A DNA stretch of 64,000 nucleotides from Janthinobacterium sp. LM6 (GCF_002002885.1 NZ_CP019510.1:2666001-2730000); one strand, 5' to 3'. Positions 18,603-30,846 are shown, counted from the first letter of the stretch. Notes: generated from the letters alone by a model not told the origin. Made by a program: numbers and translations.

Positions 18603-19955
18603 ATGGCTAAAAATATTGTATTTACATCTATTGCTGCAGTTGTTACTACGATAGGTCTGTCGTCCTGTGCGGTGCGCCCGGCAGAAATTGCCGATGAAGA
18701 TAAACGCATCGCGCTCGATGCAGGAAAACTATTTATAGCTCAAGTGGTGGGAGTGCAATGGCTCAACCCCCTACAGCGTCAGGATTATCCAACCGAATGG
18801 CAACTATTATGGACCCTTGGGAAAGTAAGGCCAAATAAGAAAGACGACATGTTGGAACAATATCCTGCCATTTTTTCTGAGGTCAGATCTGTGTCTGGCA
18901 TAGCTTCCTCCAATGATGGAAAGGGTACTTTTTTTAACTTTCACGGAAAATATGTCCGGCAGATGATTGCAAAATTTCATGGCATGTACTTTTCCAATCC
19001 CACTTATTTTTATAACGCCCACGACTTCAAACACAAAAAAGGCTGGAATGAACTGGCGGGTATCCATGTTGAATATGCGGTGCCCGCAACGCGCTTTGAT
19101 CCTCTCTTGGCTGGCGCTGCCCTGCGTGAGGAAATCATCGATACTTTTTCAATTGGTAATCCAAGTTTTCCCAACTCTTGGACCAAGTCTACGTCGCCAG
19201 ACGTGCGCGTCACAGCCGGCGGCGCGAATGCCGGGTTTATCTCTCTGGCGGCCGCCCTCGATTATCTGCAGGCCCATCCCAAGGAAACGGTGTGGGTGAT
19301 GAGCTGGGATGCGCCCAGTTTTCCGAAAGATGAGCAGATCAATGAAAACATGGTCTTGCTGGTATTGGCCGGTCCGAATTACAAGACGGAGCGCGATGCG
19401 CTGGCGTGGATAGGCTATCCGGCCACGCAGCAGGTCGGCGCCTTTGCAGCGCAGAAGGGCTTGCCGCCGCCCACGGTGCAGGCATGGCAGGCGACGCTGG
19501 CGCAGGCGGCAGGCAACGGGCGCAAGAGCGAGGTGGATATCGGCTATGTGATCCACGATGCGCACAACACGCATCCGGCCTCGTCGGACCGCATTGCCTA
19601 CCTGGCACAAACCTTGACGACCGAGGTGCCGGCTTTCGATTTCCTCCAGCAGACCTTCAATACGCCGGCCTTGCTGGGCGAGATGGGCGCCGCCACGGCC
19701 TTGACGAATGTGGCGCTGGGCATCGCGCAGGCGAATCACTTTGGTCAGAACGTGCTGGTGGCGGGCACCAGCGACGCGGGTCAGACGACCGGCGTGCTGA
19801 TCTTGCCCCCGGCCAAGGTGCGACCGATCGACCCCGTGAAACCGTGGTTCCGCGCGCGTGGTGGCGGCAATGCCTATCTGATGTGGTGGGGCATCCGGCA
19901 TGCCTGGGCTAATTTGGATGCGGGACAGTTCAATGAGCAGGGATATTCGAAGTAG
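18603..19955 (+). CDS. Tla3-like (DUF2875) lipoprotein, copy 1
   Basis: A 450-residue protein with a lipoprotein signal (lipobox LSSC, Cys22). The core begins FIAQVVGVQWLNPLQRQDYPTEW and continues through VRVTAGGANAGFISLAAALDYL and DAPSFPKDEQINENMVLLVLAGP. I assign it to the DUF2875 family, which includes Tla3, an adaptor that helps load Tle3 lipase onto VgrG. The adaptor role is known for other members only. The start at 18603 has GGAGAAG (18590-18596) and gives a clean signal peptide; an in-frame ATG at 18588 does not. The first ~400 bases are AT-rich compared with the 3' half. The next gene is a near-identical copy. Confidence 0.65.
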   Translation: MAKNIVFTSIAAVVTTIGLSSCAVRPAEIADEDKRIALDAGKLFIAQVVGVQWLNPLQRQDYPTEWQLLWTLGKVRPNKKDDMLEQYPAIFSEVRSVSGIASSNDGKGTFFNFHGKYVRQMIAKFHGMYFSNPTYFYNAHDFKHKKGWNELAGIHVEYAVPATRFDPLLAGAALREEIIDTFSIGNPSFPNSWTKSTSPDVRVTAGGANAGFISLAAALDYLQAHPKETVWVMSWDAPSFPKDEQINENMVLLVLAGPNYKTERDALAWIGYPATQQVGAFAAQKGLPPPTVQAWQATLAQAAGNGRKSEVDIGYVIHDAHNTHPASSDRIAYLAQTLTTEVPAFDFLQQTFNTPALLGEMGAATALTNVALGIAQANHFGQNVLVAGTSDAGQTTGVLILPPAKVRPIDPVKPWFRARGGGNAYLMWWGIRHAWANLDAGQFNEQGYSK

Positions 19956-20010
19956 GCGATGGGATTGGCGCGCCAGATGGCGTACTTGATGAAACTGACC
20001 AGGGTGAAAA

Positions 20011-21357
20011 ATGAACCTTTTCTTTTCCTGTCGCAACTTGGCGGCACTGCTGGCGGGCCTGGCTTTGTCGGCGTGCTTGACGCATCCGGCGAGCAAAGAT
20101 GGCCGTGAGAATGAAAAAATGATTGCCCAGCCCTTCATGGCACAAGTGGTGGGCGTGCAGTGGCTCAATCCCCTTCAGCGTCAGGATTATCCAACCGAAT
20201 GGCAACTGCTATGGACCCTTGGGAAAGTAAGGCCCAATAAGAAAGATGACATGGTGGAACAATACCCTGCTATTTTCTCTGAGGTCAGATCTGTGTCTGG
20301 CATAGCTTCATCAAATGATGGTAAAGGTACTTTTTTTAATTTTCATGGGAAATATTTGTTTGAAATGATAGGTAATTTTCACGGTGTATATTTCTCCAAC
20401 GCCACCTATTTTTATAACGCCCACGACTTCAAACACAAAAAAGGCTGGAATGAACTGGCGGGTATCCATGTTGAGTACGCTTTGCCTGCAGAACGGTTTG
20501 ATCCCCTTCTCGCTGGGGAAGACTTGCGCAAGCAAATTACAAGTACTTTTTCAATTGGTAACCCGAACTTCCCCAATTCCTGGACCAAGTCCACCCCGCC
20601 CGACGTGCGCGTGACGGCCGGCGGCGCGAATGCCGGGTTTATTTCCCTGGCCGCCGCCCTCGATTATCTGCAGGCCCATCCCAAGGAAACGGTATGGGTG
20701 ATGAGCTGGGATGCACCCAGTTTTCCGAAAGATGAGCAGATCAATGAAAACATGGTCTTGCTGGTATTGGCTGGTCCGAATTACAAGACGGAGCGCGATG
20801 CGCTGGCGTGGATAGGCTATCCGGCCACGCAGCAGGTCAGCGCCTTTGCAGCGCAAAAGGGCTTGCCGCCGCCCACGGTGCAGGCGTGGCAGGCGACGCT
20901 GGCGCAGGCGGCCGCGAATGGACGCAAGACCGATGCCGAGATCGGCTATGTGATCCACGATGCGCACAACAAGCATCCGGCCTCGTCGGACCGCATCGGC
21001 TACCTGGCGCAGACCTTGACGACCGAGGTGCCGGCTTTCGATTTTCTCCAGCAGACCTTCAACACCCCTGCCTTGCTGGGTGAAATGGGCGCCGCCACGG
21101 CCTTGACGAATGTGGCGCTGGGCATCGCGCAGGCGAATCACTTTGGCCAGAACGTGCTGGTGGCCGGCACCAGCGACGCCGGCCAGACGACCGGCGTGCT
21201 GATCTTGCCCCCGGCCAAGGTGCGGCCGATCGACCCCGTGAAACCTTGGTTCCGCGCGCGTGGTGGCGGCAATGCCTATCTGATGTGGTGGGGCATCCGG
21301 CATGCCTGGGCGACCTTGGATGCGGGACAGTTCAATGAGCAGGGCTATTCGAAATAA
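20011..21357 (+). CDS. Tla3-like (DUF2875) lipoprotein, copy 2
   Basis: A 448-residue tandem paralog of the preceding gene, 55 bases downstream. It also has a lipobox (LSAC, Cys22) but an unrelated signal sequence. From residue ~45 on the two proteins are almost identical, except for short patches: LFEMIGN instead of VRQMIAK, EDLRKQITS instead of AALREEIID, and ANGRKTDAE instead of GNGRKSEVD. Such a mosaic suggests duplication with gene conversion or selection on a few surface patches. A membrane-anchored pair next to a lost Tle3 effector could be immunity-like rather than adaptors; that is inference. Confidence 0.65.
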   Translation: MNLFFSCRNLAALLAGLALSACLTHPASKDGRENEKMIAQPFMAQVVGVQWLNPLQRQDYPTEWQLLWTLGKVRPNKKDDMVEQYPAIFSEVRSVSGIASSNDGKGTFFNFHGKYLFEMIGNFHGVYFSNATYFYNAHDFKHKKGWNELAGIHVEYALPAERFDPLLAGEDLRKQITSTFSIGNPNFPNSWTKSTPPDVRVTAGGANAGFISLAAALDYLQAHPKETVWVMSWDAPSFPKDEQINENMVLLVLAGPNYKTERDALAWIGYPATQQVSAFAAQKGLPPPTVQAWQATLAQAAANGRKTDAEIGYVIHDAHNKHPASSDRIGYLAQTLTTEVPAFDFLQQTFNTPALLGEMGAATALTNVALGIAQANHFGQNVLVAGTSDAGQTTGVLILPPAKVRPIDPVKPWFRARGGGNAYLMWWGIRHAWATLDAGQFNEQGYSK

Positions 21358-21371
21358 TAGATGGTAAAAGC

Positions 21372-21659
21372 TCAGGCATGGCGTACCTGCGCCGCCTGGG
21401 CCGGCATATCCTGCGCCATGCGCGCCAGGATGCGCTGCAGCATGGCCGCTTCGTCGGGCAGGCGCGCGGCGAAGGCTGGCCAGCCGCGCAGCTCCAGCTG
21501 TTGCGGCATGTCCACCAGGCCTGTGATGGCGTCCCAGAACGCATCCCAGTTCATGCCGTAGAAGGAAGGAAAACCCAGTGCGGCGGCCAGCGCCGTGTGC
21601 AGCTGGCGTGGCGTATTGATCTCGCTCAAGTCGATTGTCACCAGGGCCGGTCGATTCAC
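21372..21659 (-). CDS. Barstar-family RNase inhibitor-like protein
   Basis: A 95-residue protein with the barstar pattern: NTPRQLHTALAAALGFPSFYGMNWDAFWDAITG, then LELRGW. Barstar binds and blocks the RNase barnase, and family members often act as immunity proteins. The start is a GTG at 21659 that overlaps the stop of the upstream gene (CTGTGA), showing tight translational coupling. The coupled start matters because the longer upstream frame is a shadow. No barnase-like toxin is in the window. It lies next to the type VI scar, so it may be a kept immunity gene. Confidence 0.7.
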   Translation of the reverse strand: MNRPALVTIDLSEINTPRQLHTALAAALGFPSFYGMNWDAFWDAITGLVDMPQQLELRGWPAFAARLPDEAAMLQRILARMAQDMPAQAAQVRHA

Positions 21660-22318
21660 AGTATGCCTTTGAGCAGGTTCTGCAGGTTTTGCCGCATGCC
21701 GCCCACCACCGCCTCGTGCTGCTCCAGGATAGCGGGTGCATCCTGGAATGGCGCAGGGTCCAGATACAGGCTCGGCAAGTCGGCCACGGCCACGCCGCGC
21801 GGGCCGCCGCGCAGGATTTCGTCCGCATGCTGCTGGATCGAGCTGACGGCCGCCTGGATGCGCGGCGTCGCGGAGGCGGCCAGGCAGGCGGCCAGCGCGG
21901 CGTCGAGGTCGGCGCGCGCGGGCGCTTGCGGCAGCACGGGGGCGGCGATCTGTTCCAGCGGCGACATGTTGACGGCCGGCTTGCGGTACGCAATCAAGGT
22001 ATCGAGCGCCATCAGCCGGTGCGGGTCGCCGCGCTGCAGCCAGTCCAGGATGCGTGGCCACGGCGTGCCCAGCAGCGCCGCCGCCACGCCCCATTGCCCC
22101 GCCACGGGCGAGCCGGCATTGGCGTCGATCCAGGCGAGGGCGGCCGGATTGCCCGTGTAGGCCAGCAAGGCGGCGTTCGACGAGCGCAGCGCGGGCGCCT
22201 GCGTGGCGAGGATGGCGGTCAGCCAGGCGAGGGCGCCGTCGGGCGGCTGCTGCGATAGCTGTTGGGCAAACGGGGCGCTCAGGGCGCGGCTGTCGGAAAA
22301 TTGATAGTCGTCGGACAT
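21656..22318 (-). CDS. Unknown protein, coupled to barstar gene
   Basis: I do not recognise this 220-residue protein. It has no signal peptide and is rich in alanine, leucine and proline, with several predicted short helices (ALAWLTAILATQAPALRSSNAALLAY, AALLGTPWPRILDWLQRGDPHRLMALDTL) that suggest an all-helical, HEAT-like fold. Its stop overlaps the barstar start, so the two are made together. A role linked to the immunity protein is possible but not shown. Confidence 0.65.
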   Translation of the reverse strand: MSDDYQFSDSRALSAPFAQQLSQQPPDGALAWLTAILATQAPALRSSNAALLAYTGNPAALAWIDANAGSPVAGQWGVAAALLGTPWPRILDWLQRGDPHRLMALDTLIAYRKPAVNMSPLEQIAAPVLPQAPARADLDAALAACLAASATPRIQAAVSSIQQHADEILRGGPRGVAVADLPSLYLDPAPFQDAPAILEQHEAVVGGMRQNLQNLLKGIL

Positions 22319-22423
22319 GTTCTGTGATTCGGCGAGTGAGAAGAGATTATAGGTTGACTGCCTGCCAGACCAGGGGCAGGCTTGAGCAATACACCGGACG
22401 CTGCGACGCCGGAGGGGTGGCTG

Positions 22424-22867
22424 CTACTGCGCCGATTTTTGGCAGCGCGCGGAAAAGTGCATGGTGGCGCTGTTTTCAAACGGGGAATTGATCTCGCCCT
22501 TTACCTCCTTCAATTTGCCGGTAAAGCGCATGGTCAGCGGGCCGCTGCTTGGCCCCGCGTCATACGTGCACGCCAGGTTGTCGCCGCTTTGCCGGCAGTC
22601 GTAGAAGTTGCTCGCCTTGCCGCGCTCGTCAACCATGATGGTGCCTTGCGCCCCGTGCTGGTCGGGGGCGTCAAAGCTGAGCGCTATTGTGTGCTCCCCC
22701 GGATCCATGGGCATCTGCAGGTTCCCCGTACAGGTAAAGCCCGCCATTTTCGCCGCGATGTTATTTGCGCCCTGCGTCGCCGCGGCGGCGTTGGCGCCGG
22801 CCGCACCCAGCAGGGCGGCAGCGAGCAGGCATGGATGTGCGATGAGGCGTAACAGGTCTGTTTTCAT
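22424..22867 (-). CDS. Secreted protein of unknown function
   Basis: A 147-residue protein with an N-terminal signal peptide (about 1-28, cleavage near AGANAAAA). Four cysteines remain in the mature part (FTCTGNL, DCRQSG, NLACTYD, SARCQKS), so two disulfides are possible in the periplasm. The rest looks beta-rich. I do not recognise a family. It is separated from the patatin gene by a divergent gap of 236 bases, in which only an AT-rich stretch near 22920-22940 stands out. Confidence 0.65.
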   Translation of the reverse strand: MKTDLLRLIAHPCLLAAALLGAAGANAAAATQGANNIAAKMAGFTCTGNLQMPMDPGEHTIALSFDAPDQHGAQGTIMVDERGKASNFYDCRQSGDNLACTYDAGPSSGPLTMRFTGKLKEVKGEINSPFENSATMHFSARCQKSAQ

Positions 22868-23103
22868 AAGCCGATCAATGCAGGTTGGCTTGCGGCGCCA
22901 GGCTGGCGCGCAATTGATTATATTAAAAATAATATTAATGATGCGGTAAGCCAGGCGCCAGTCTAGCAGCCGCAGTGGCGCGCACGATTCAGAATCTTGT
23001 CATTTATAAACATTTAAGGCGAGCTTCAGTGCCAGTGGCCCCGCTTGCGCTACAATCGGCTCTCCTTTGTTGCCACTGCCGCGCGCGGTTCTCATTCTCC
23101 ACC

Positions 23104-24015
23104 ATGTTCCCTAAACGCCTGACCATGCTTGCCCTGGCCGCCTTTGCGCTGGCCGGCTGCGACACTCCTGCCCCGAAACCGATCCAGGTGTTGACGCCAC
23201 CCGAACCCATCGTCGTAACGCCGCGCAAGATCAAGATCGGCCTGGCGCTGGGCGGCGGCGCGGCGCGCGGTTTCGCGCACATCGGCGTGATCAAGGCGCT
23301 CGAATCGCAAGGCATCCAGGCCGATATCGTGACGGGCACCAGCGCCGGCAGCGTGGTCGGTGCCATGTATGCGGCGGGCAACTCCGGCTTTGCCTTGCAA
23401 AAGATGGCGTTCGACATGGACGAGGCGGCCATTTCCGACTGGGCCTTGCCCCTGTTCGGCAAGTCGTCAGGGGTGCTGAAAGGCGAAGCGCTGCAAAGCT
23501 ATGTCAACAAGGCGGTGGGCGGCGTGCCGCTGGAAAAGCTGAAAATTCCATTCGGCGTGGTGGCGACGGACCTGAAGAATGGCCAGCCGATCCTGTTTCA
23601 GCGTGGCAACACCGGCATGGCCGTGCGCGCCTCGTCGGCCGTGCCCGGCGTGTTTCAGCCCGTGACGATCGCGGGCCACACCTATGTCGATGGCGGCCTC
23701 GTCGCTCCCGTGCCCGTGCGCTTTGCGCGCGACATGGGCGCCGATTTCATCATCGCCGTGAATATCTCGTCGCAAACGGATACGCAAAAGGCCATCAGCT
23801 CGATGGAGGTGCTGATGCAGACCTTCGCCATCATGGGCCAGCGCATCAACCAGTTCGAATTGAAAGATGCGGACGTGGTGATCCAGCCCAGCCTGGGCAC
23901 CATGAAGGGCAACGATTTCAACAGCCGCAACCAGGCCATCCTGGCGGGCGAGCAGGCGACCTTTGCCGTCATGGCGCAGCTCAAGCAAAAGCTGAAAGCG
24001 AAGCGCGAGCAGTAA
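23104..24015 (+). CDS. Patatin-like phospholipase lipoprotein (RssA-like)
   Basis: A 303-residue lipoprotein (lipobox LAGC, Cys at about 18) with a complete patatin catalytic domain. The oxyanion loop is GGGAARGFAHIGV, the nucleophile elbow is GTSAGS and the catalytic Asp lies in DGGLVAPVPV. Patatins hydrolyse acyl chains from phospholipids. With the lipid anchor this one probably acts in the periplasm or at a membrane face. The start at 23104 gives a proper signal; the longer frame from 22975 adds an implausible N-terminus. The downstream GlcG gene is 60 bases away. Confidence 0.88.
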   Translation: MFPKRLTMLALAAFALAGCDTPAPKPIQVLTPPEPIVVTPRKIKIGLALGGGAARGFAHIGVIKALESQGIQADIVTGTSAGSVVGAMYAAGNSGFALQKMAFDMDEAAISDWALPLFGKSSGVLKGEALQSYVNKAVGGVPLEKLKIPFGVVATDLKNGQPILFQRGNTGMAVRASSAVPGVFQPVTIAGHTYVDGGLVAPVPVRFARDMGADFIIAVNISSQTDTQKAISSMEVLMQTFAIMGQRINQFELKDADVVIQPSLGTMKGNDFNSRNQAILAGEQATFAVMAQLKQKLKAKREQ

Positions 24016-24075
24016 GCCGTTATTCTGGCCCCGCATTTCGTATACAATTTTGATTCAACATAACAAGGATGCACC

Positions 24076-24483
24076 ATGCAATCGAAACCGATTTTGACCC
24101 TGGACGACGTAAAGAAAATCGCTGCCGCCGCCGAAGCGGAAGCGGTCAAGCATAACTGGGCGGTCACGATCGCCATCGTCGACGACGGCGGCCATCTGCT
24201 GTGGCTGCAGCGCATGGATGGCGTGGCGCCGATCTCGTCGCACATCGCTCCATCGAAGGCCAAGACGGCCGCGCTGGGCCGCCGCGAATCGCGCATCTAT
24301 GAAGAGATGATCAACGGCGGCCGCGTCTCGTTCCTGAGCGCGCCGGAAATCGACGGCTTGCTCGAAGGCGGCGTGCCCATCGTGTTCGACGGCCACTATG
24401 TGGGCGCCGTCGGCGTCTCGGGCGTCAAGTCGGCGGAAGATGCGCAAATCGCGAAAGCGGGCATTGCGGCCCTGACGGCCTAA
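24076..24483 (+). CDS. GlcG/HbpS family protein
   Basis: A 135-residue, single-domain member of the GlcG/HbpS (DUF336) family. Typical segments are VTIAIVDDGGHLLWLQRMDGVAPISS, then KAKTAALGRRES, then GGVPIVFDGHYVGAVGVSG. HbpS binds heme and senses redox stress in Streptomyces, and GlcG is linked to glycolate use in E. coli. The role of single-domain members is not settled. A terminator follows directly. Confidence 0.88.
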   Translation: MQSKPILTLDDVKKIAAAAEAEAVKHNWAVTIAIVDDGGHLLWLQRMDGVAPISSHIAPSKAKTAALGRRESRIYEEMINGGRVSFLSAPEIDGLLEGGVPIVFDGHYVGAVGVSGVKSAEDAQIAKAGIAALTA

Positions 24484-24506
24484 GTACTATCCGTAGTTGC
24501 AGAACA

Positions 24507-24537
24507 AGCCGCCCCGCGCAAGCCGGGCGGCTTTTTT
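24507..24537 (+). terminator. Rho-independent terminator after the GlcG gene
   Basis: AGCCGCCC (24507-24514) pairs with GGGCGGCT (24525-24532), followed by a run of six T. Confidence 0.9.
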
Positions 24538-24598
24538 CATGGGGTGCAGGATTTATGCTGCTGCGCAAAAAAATGCCGCCGATTCTATATTTTCTTCC

Positions 24599-24627
24599 TT
24601 GTGGAAAAGCTTCCTTTTGGTTATAAT
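24599..24627 (+). promoter_or_regulatory. Sigma-70 promoter of carAB
   Basis: TTGTGG (24599-24604) and TATAAT (24622-24627) are 17 bases apart. The implied start near 24634 leaves a leader of about 145 bases before carA. Confidence 0.65.
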
Positions 24628-24652
24628 TCAAAGGTTTAGCCAATCACACATA

Positions 24653-24759
24653 TACCGTAGCGACTACCCATCCCCTCATTCAAAATGACCGTTGAAACAC
24701 CCTGAGTGCATCTGGCTCGGGTATCTAGGCGGTCGGTCTGACGTGGCGCAGCTACGGTA
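24653..24759 (+). ncRNA. Candidate structured 5' leader RNA of carAB
   Basis: TACCGTAGC (24653-24661) is the exact reverse complement of GCTACGGTA (24751-24759), giving a 9-pair closing stem around ~89 bases. Inside, ACCCtGAG (24699-24706) pairs with CTCGGGT (24716-24722) with one bulge, and GACCG (24687-24691) can pair with CGGTC (24730-24734 or 24734-24738). This branched fold, ending 8 bases before the carA ribosome site (AGGAG 24768-24772), resembles a cis-regulatory leader or riboswitch. I do not recognise a known class. Confidence 0.5.
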
Positions 24760-24778
24760 ACTTTATCAGGAGTTGCCC

Positions 24779-25949
24779 TTGCCGCCATTTTTTTCTGGCC
24801 CTGCCGTTCCAGCCATATTAGCGCTTGCTGATGGAACGATCTTTAAAGGTTTTTCGATCGGTGCCGCCGGTCATACCACGGGCGAGGTTGTTTTCAACAC
24901 CTCGATGACCGGGTATCAGGAAATCCTTACCGACCCAAGCTATTGCCGCCAGATGGTCACCCTGACCTATCCGCACATCGGCAATACGGGCGTCAATCCG
25001 GAAGACGTCGAATCTTCCAAGGTTCACGCCGCCGGCCTCATCATCCGCGATCTGCCATTGCTGGCATCCAGTTTCCGTTCCACCCTCTCCCTGTCCGATT
25101 ACCTGAAAGCTGAAAATATCGTCGCCATCGCCGGCATCGATACACGCAAGCTCACGCGCATCCTGCGTGAAAAAGGTGCGCAGGGCGGCGCCATCCTCGT
25201 CGGCACGCAAGGCAACGAACCATCCGCCGCGCAAGCGCTGGAACTGGCCCGCTCCTTCCCCGGCCTGGCCGGCATGGACCTGGCCAAGGTCGTGTCCAGC
25301 AAGGACGCCTACGAGTACCGCGAAACGGAATGGACCCTGGGCGAAGGCTATGGCCAGCTGCTTGACGCCGATGCGAAATACCACGTGGTCGCCTTCGACT
25401 ACGGCGTCAAGCGCAACATCCTGCGCATGCTGACGGCGCGCGGCTGCAAGGTCACCGTGCTGCCCGCGCAAGCGACGGCGGCCGACGCCCTTGCACTGAA
25501 TCCGGACGGCATCTTCCTGTCGAACGGCCCCGGCGACCCGGAACCGTGCGACTACGCCATCGCGGCGACCAAGGAGCTGATCGAGAAGGGCATCCCGACC
25601 TTCGGCATCTGCCTCGGCCACCAGATCATGGCGCTCGCTTCCGGCGCGAAAACCTTGAAGATGAAGTTCGGCCACCACGGCGCCAACCACCCGGTGCAGG
25701 ACCTGGAAACGAAACAGGTCTTGATTACTTCGCAAAACCACGGTTTCGCAGTCGACGCGGCAACGTTGCCCGCGAATTGCCGCGTGACCCATGAATCGCT
25801 GTTCGACGGCTCCCTGCAGGGCTTTGCCCGCACGGACAAGCCGGCCTTCTGCTTCCAGGGCCACCCTGAAGCGTCGCCGGGCCCGATGGATGTTGCTTAC
25901 CTGTTTGACCGCTTCATCAACTTGATGGCTGCGGAGGAGAAAAAGAAAA

Positions 25950-25957
<8 letters not shown>
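24779..25957 (+). CDS. carA: Carbamoyl-phosphate synthase small subunit
   Basis: CarA is the glutaminase subunit that feeds ammonia to CarB for carbamoyl phosphate, used for pyrimidines and arginine. The 392-residue protein has the N-terminal small-chain domain ([18 protein letters not shown]) and the class I amidotransferase domain with nucleophile Cys in [12 protein letters not shown] and the HPEASPGP His/Glu pair. I chose TTG 24779 because it sits 6 bases after AGGAG; TTG 24773 is directly against that site. The last 8 bases overlap carB. It lies behind a long structured leader. Confidence 0.95.
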
Positions 25958-29180
<3,223 letters not shown>

Positions 29181-29226
29181 GTGCGTTTGCAGTGGCCGCC
29201 GTTAGGCGGTACACTGCATGCTTATC

Positions 29227-29269
29227 AACCACAGAGTTCCGTGCAGAGCAGCGCGCGGCCTCTGTGGTT
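29227..29269 (+). terminator. Hairpin terminator after carB
   Basis: AACCACAGAG (29227-29236) pairs perfectly with CTCTGTGGTT (29260-29269), followed by TTCACTT. The U-run is short, so partial read-through into greA is possible. Confidence 0.55.
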
Positions 29270-29343
29270 TTCACTTGGTAAGTCCGTTAACCGTGGCAAA
29301 ACACGGACAGCGGCGCCGATAACTAGCAGATAGTAGAGATAAC

Positions 29344-29820
29344 ATGACCTCAGTCCCATTGACCAAATACGGCGCAGAACTCTTGAAGGAAGAGCTGCAT
29401 CATTTGAAGACCAAGGAACGCCGCATCGTCATCGATGCGATCGCCGAAGCGCGTTCGCACGGAGATTTGTCGGAAAACGCCGAGTACGATGCCGCCAAGG
29501 AACGCCAGGCCTTCGTCGAAGGCCGCATCGCCGAGCTCGAAGGCAAGCTGGGCGCAGCGCAAATCATCGACCCGACCGCGCTCGACGCGGAAGGCCGCGT
29601 GGTGTTTGCCTCGACCGTGAACCTGGAAGACCTGGAGTCGGGCCAGAAAGTCACGTACCAGATCGTCGGCCTCGATGAAGCCGACTTGAAAATGAACAAG
29701 GTTTCCGTGACGTCCCCGATCGCCCGCGCGCTGATCGGCAAGTACGCCGGCGACGTGGTGGAAGTGCAGGCGCCGTCCGGCCCGCGCGAATACGAAATTC
29801 TGGAAGTACTGTACATCTGA
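29344..29820 (+). CDS. greA: Transcription elongation factor GreA
   Basis: GreA rescues backtracked RNA polymerase by stimulating transcript cleavage. The 158-residue protein is of standard size. The N-terminal coiled coil has the acidic tip in [28 protein letters not shown], and the C-terminal FKBP-like domain follows ([17 protein letters not shown]). Its stop overlaps the start of the DUF4149 gene by one base. Confidence 0.97.
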   Translation: MTSVPLTKYGAELLKEELHHLKTKERRIVIDAIAEARSHGDLSENAEYDAAKERQAFVEGRIAELEGKLGAAQIIDPTALDAEGRVVFASTVNLEDLESGQKVTYQIVGLDEADLKMNKVSVTSPIARALIGKYAGDVVEVQAPSGPREYEILEVLYI

Positions 29821-30269
29821 TGCTGGGCCGCGTGCGCGTCCTCGTTGCCACCCTGTGGGCCGGCAGCCTGTGGACCATCGGCTTCATCGTGGCACCGACC
29901 CTGTTCGGCACCCTGGGCGATCGCGTGCTGGCAGGCAATATCGCCGGCAGCATGTTCCGCGCCGAGGCCTGGCTGTCCATCGCCTGTGCGCTGATTCTGC
30001 TGGCCTTGCTGCAATGGGCGCCCGGCGCGCTGGAACTGAAGCGCCGGCGCTTGCTGGCAGCATTGGTGCTGGCGATGCTGGTGTGCGCGCTGCTCAGCCA
30101 TTTCGGCATCACGCCGCTGATGGCCGAACTCAAGGCGCAGGCGCAGGGTTCCTCCGGCATCATGGACGAGGCCATGCGCAGCCGCTTCGGCATGCTGCAT
30201 GGCGTGTCGACCCTGATCTTTGCCGTGCAGAGCCTGCTGGCGGGCGTACTGATCTGGAAACAACAGTAG
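29820..30269 (+). CDS. DUF4149 inner-membrane protein
   Basis: A 149-residue membrane protein with four likely transmembrane helices (about 7-27, 50-70, 78-98 and 128-146). It starts at the last base of greA (TGATG), so translation is coupled. The DUF4149 family often sits next to greA in betaproteobacteria. Its function is unknown. Confidence 0.85.
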   Translation: MLGRVRVLVATLWAGSLWTIGFIVAPTLFGTLGDRVLAGNIAGSMFRAEAWLSIACALILLALLQWAPGALELKRRRLLAALVLAMLVCALLSHFGITPLMAELKAQAQGSSGIMDEAMRSRFGMLHGVSTLIFAVQSLLAGVLIWKQQ

Positions 30270-30299
30270 TTTGATGCAGGTAAAGTAATCACATGAAAA

Positions 30300-30336
30300 A
30301 AGCGGAGCAGGGAATATCCCGTGCTCCGCTTCTTGT
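30300..30336. terminator. Bidirectional terminator between the DUF4149 gene and yhbY
   Basis: AAGCGGAGCA (30300-30309) pairs with TGCTCCGCTT (30322-30331), extended by GGGA/TCCC. An A-run precedes it and TCTTGTTT follows. It separates two convergent genes. Confidence 0.8.
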
Positions 30337-30375
30337 TTCAAGCCCGGCCGCCTTGCGGTTGCCGGGTGAACAGGC

Positions 30376-30846
30376 TTACTTGCTGCCCAGTGCGCTTTTC
30401 TTGGCGCTTTTCTGACGTGGCTTGGCACGCTTGATGGAACCGCCTTCGGTAACGCGCTCATTGCCCTTGATCATGACTTTCGTCACGCTCGGGCGCTTGG
30501 TGCCGCTGGCGCTGGCCTTGACGATGGTCACTTCGCGCATGCCTTTGCCGGCGCTGACCTTCTCCTTAACCACTTCTTTTTTCGGACGGTAGATTACCAG
30601 CAGTTTGCCAATATGTTGTACCGGGGCGGCGCCGAGATTGCCGCAAATCGTATCGTACATTCCGACGCGCGCTTCGCGGTCGTCGCCGAACACGCGGACT
30701 TTAATCAGACCGTGCGAATCCAGGCCAAGGTCGATCTCTTTGAGGACAGCAGGTGTCAAGCCCGCTTCGCCAATAATGACGATAGGCTTCAGCGCGTGTG
30801 CTTCGGCGCGCAGTGCGCTGCGCTCTACGGGTGTAAGTTTTAGCAT
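30376..30846 (-). CDS. yhbY: YhbY-family ribosome-assembly RNA-binding protein
   Basis: YhbY is a CRM-domain protein that binds pre-50S ribosomal particles. The CRM domain occupies residues 1-95, with the GxxG-type loop in VIIGEAGLTPAVLKEIDLGLDSHGLIKVRV. The 156-residue protein is longer than E. coli YhbY (97) because of a basic, Lys/Arg/Ser-rich tail (IKRAKPRQKSAKKSALGSK) that could add RNA affinity. It is divergent from rlmE, another 50S maturation gene, 42 bases apart. Confidence 0.93.
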   Translation of the reverse strand: MLKLTPVERSALRAEAHALKPIVIIGEAGLTPAVLKEIDLGLDSHGLIKVRVFGDDREARVGMYDTICGNLGAAPVQHIGKLLVIYRPKKEVVKEKVSAGKGMREVTIVKASASGTKRPSVTKVMIKGNERVTEGGSIKRAKPRQKSAKKSALGSK

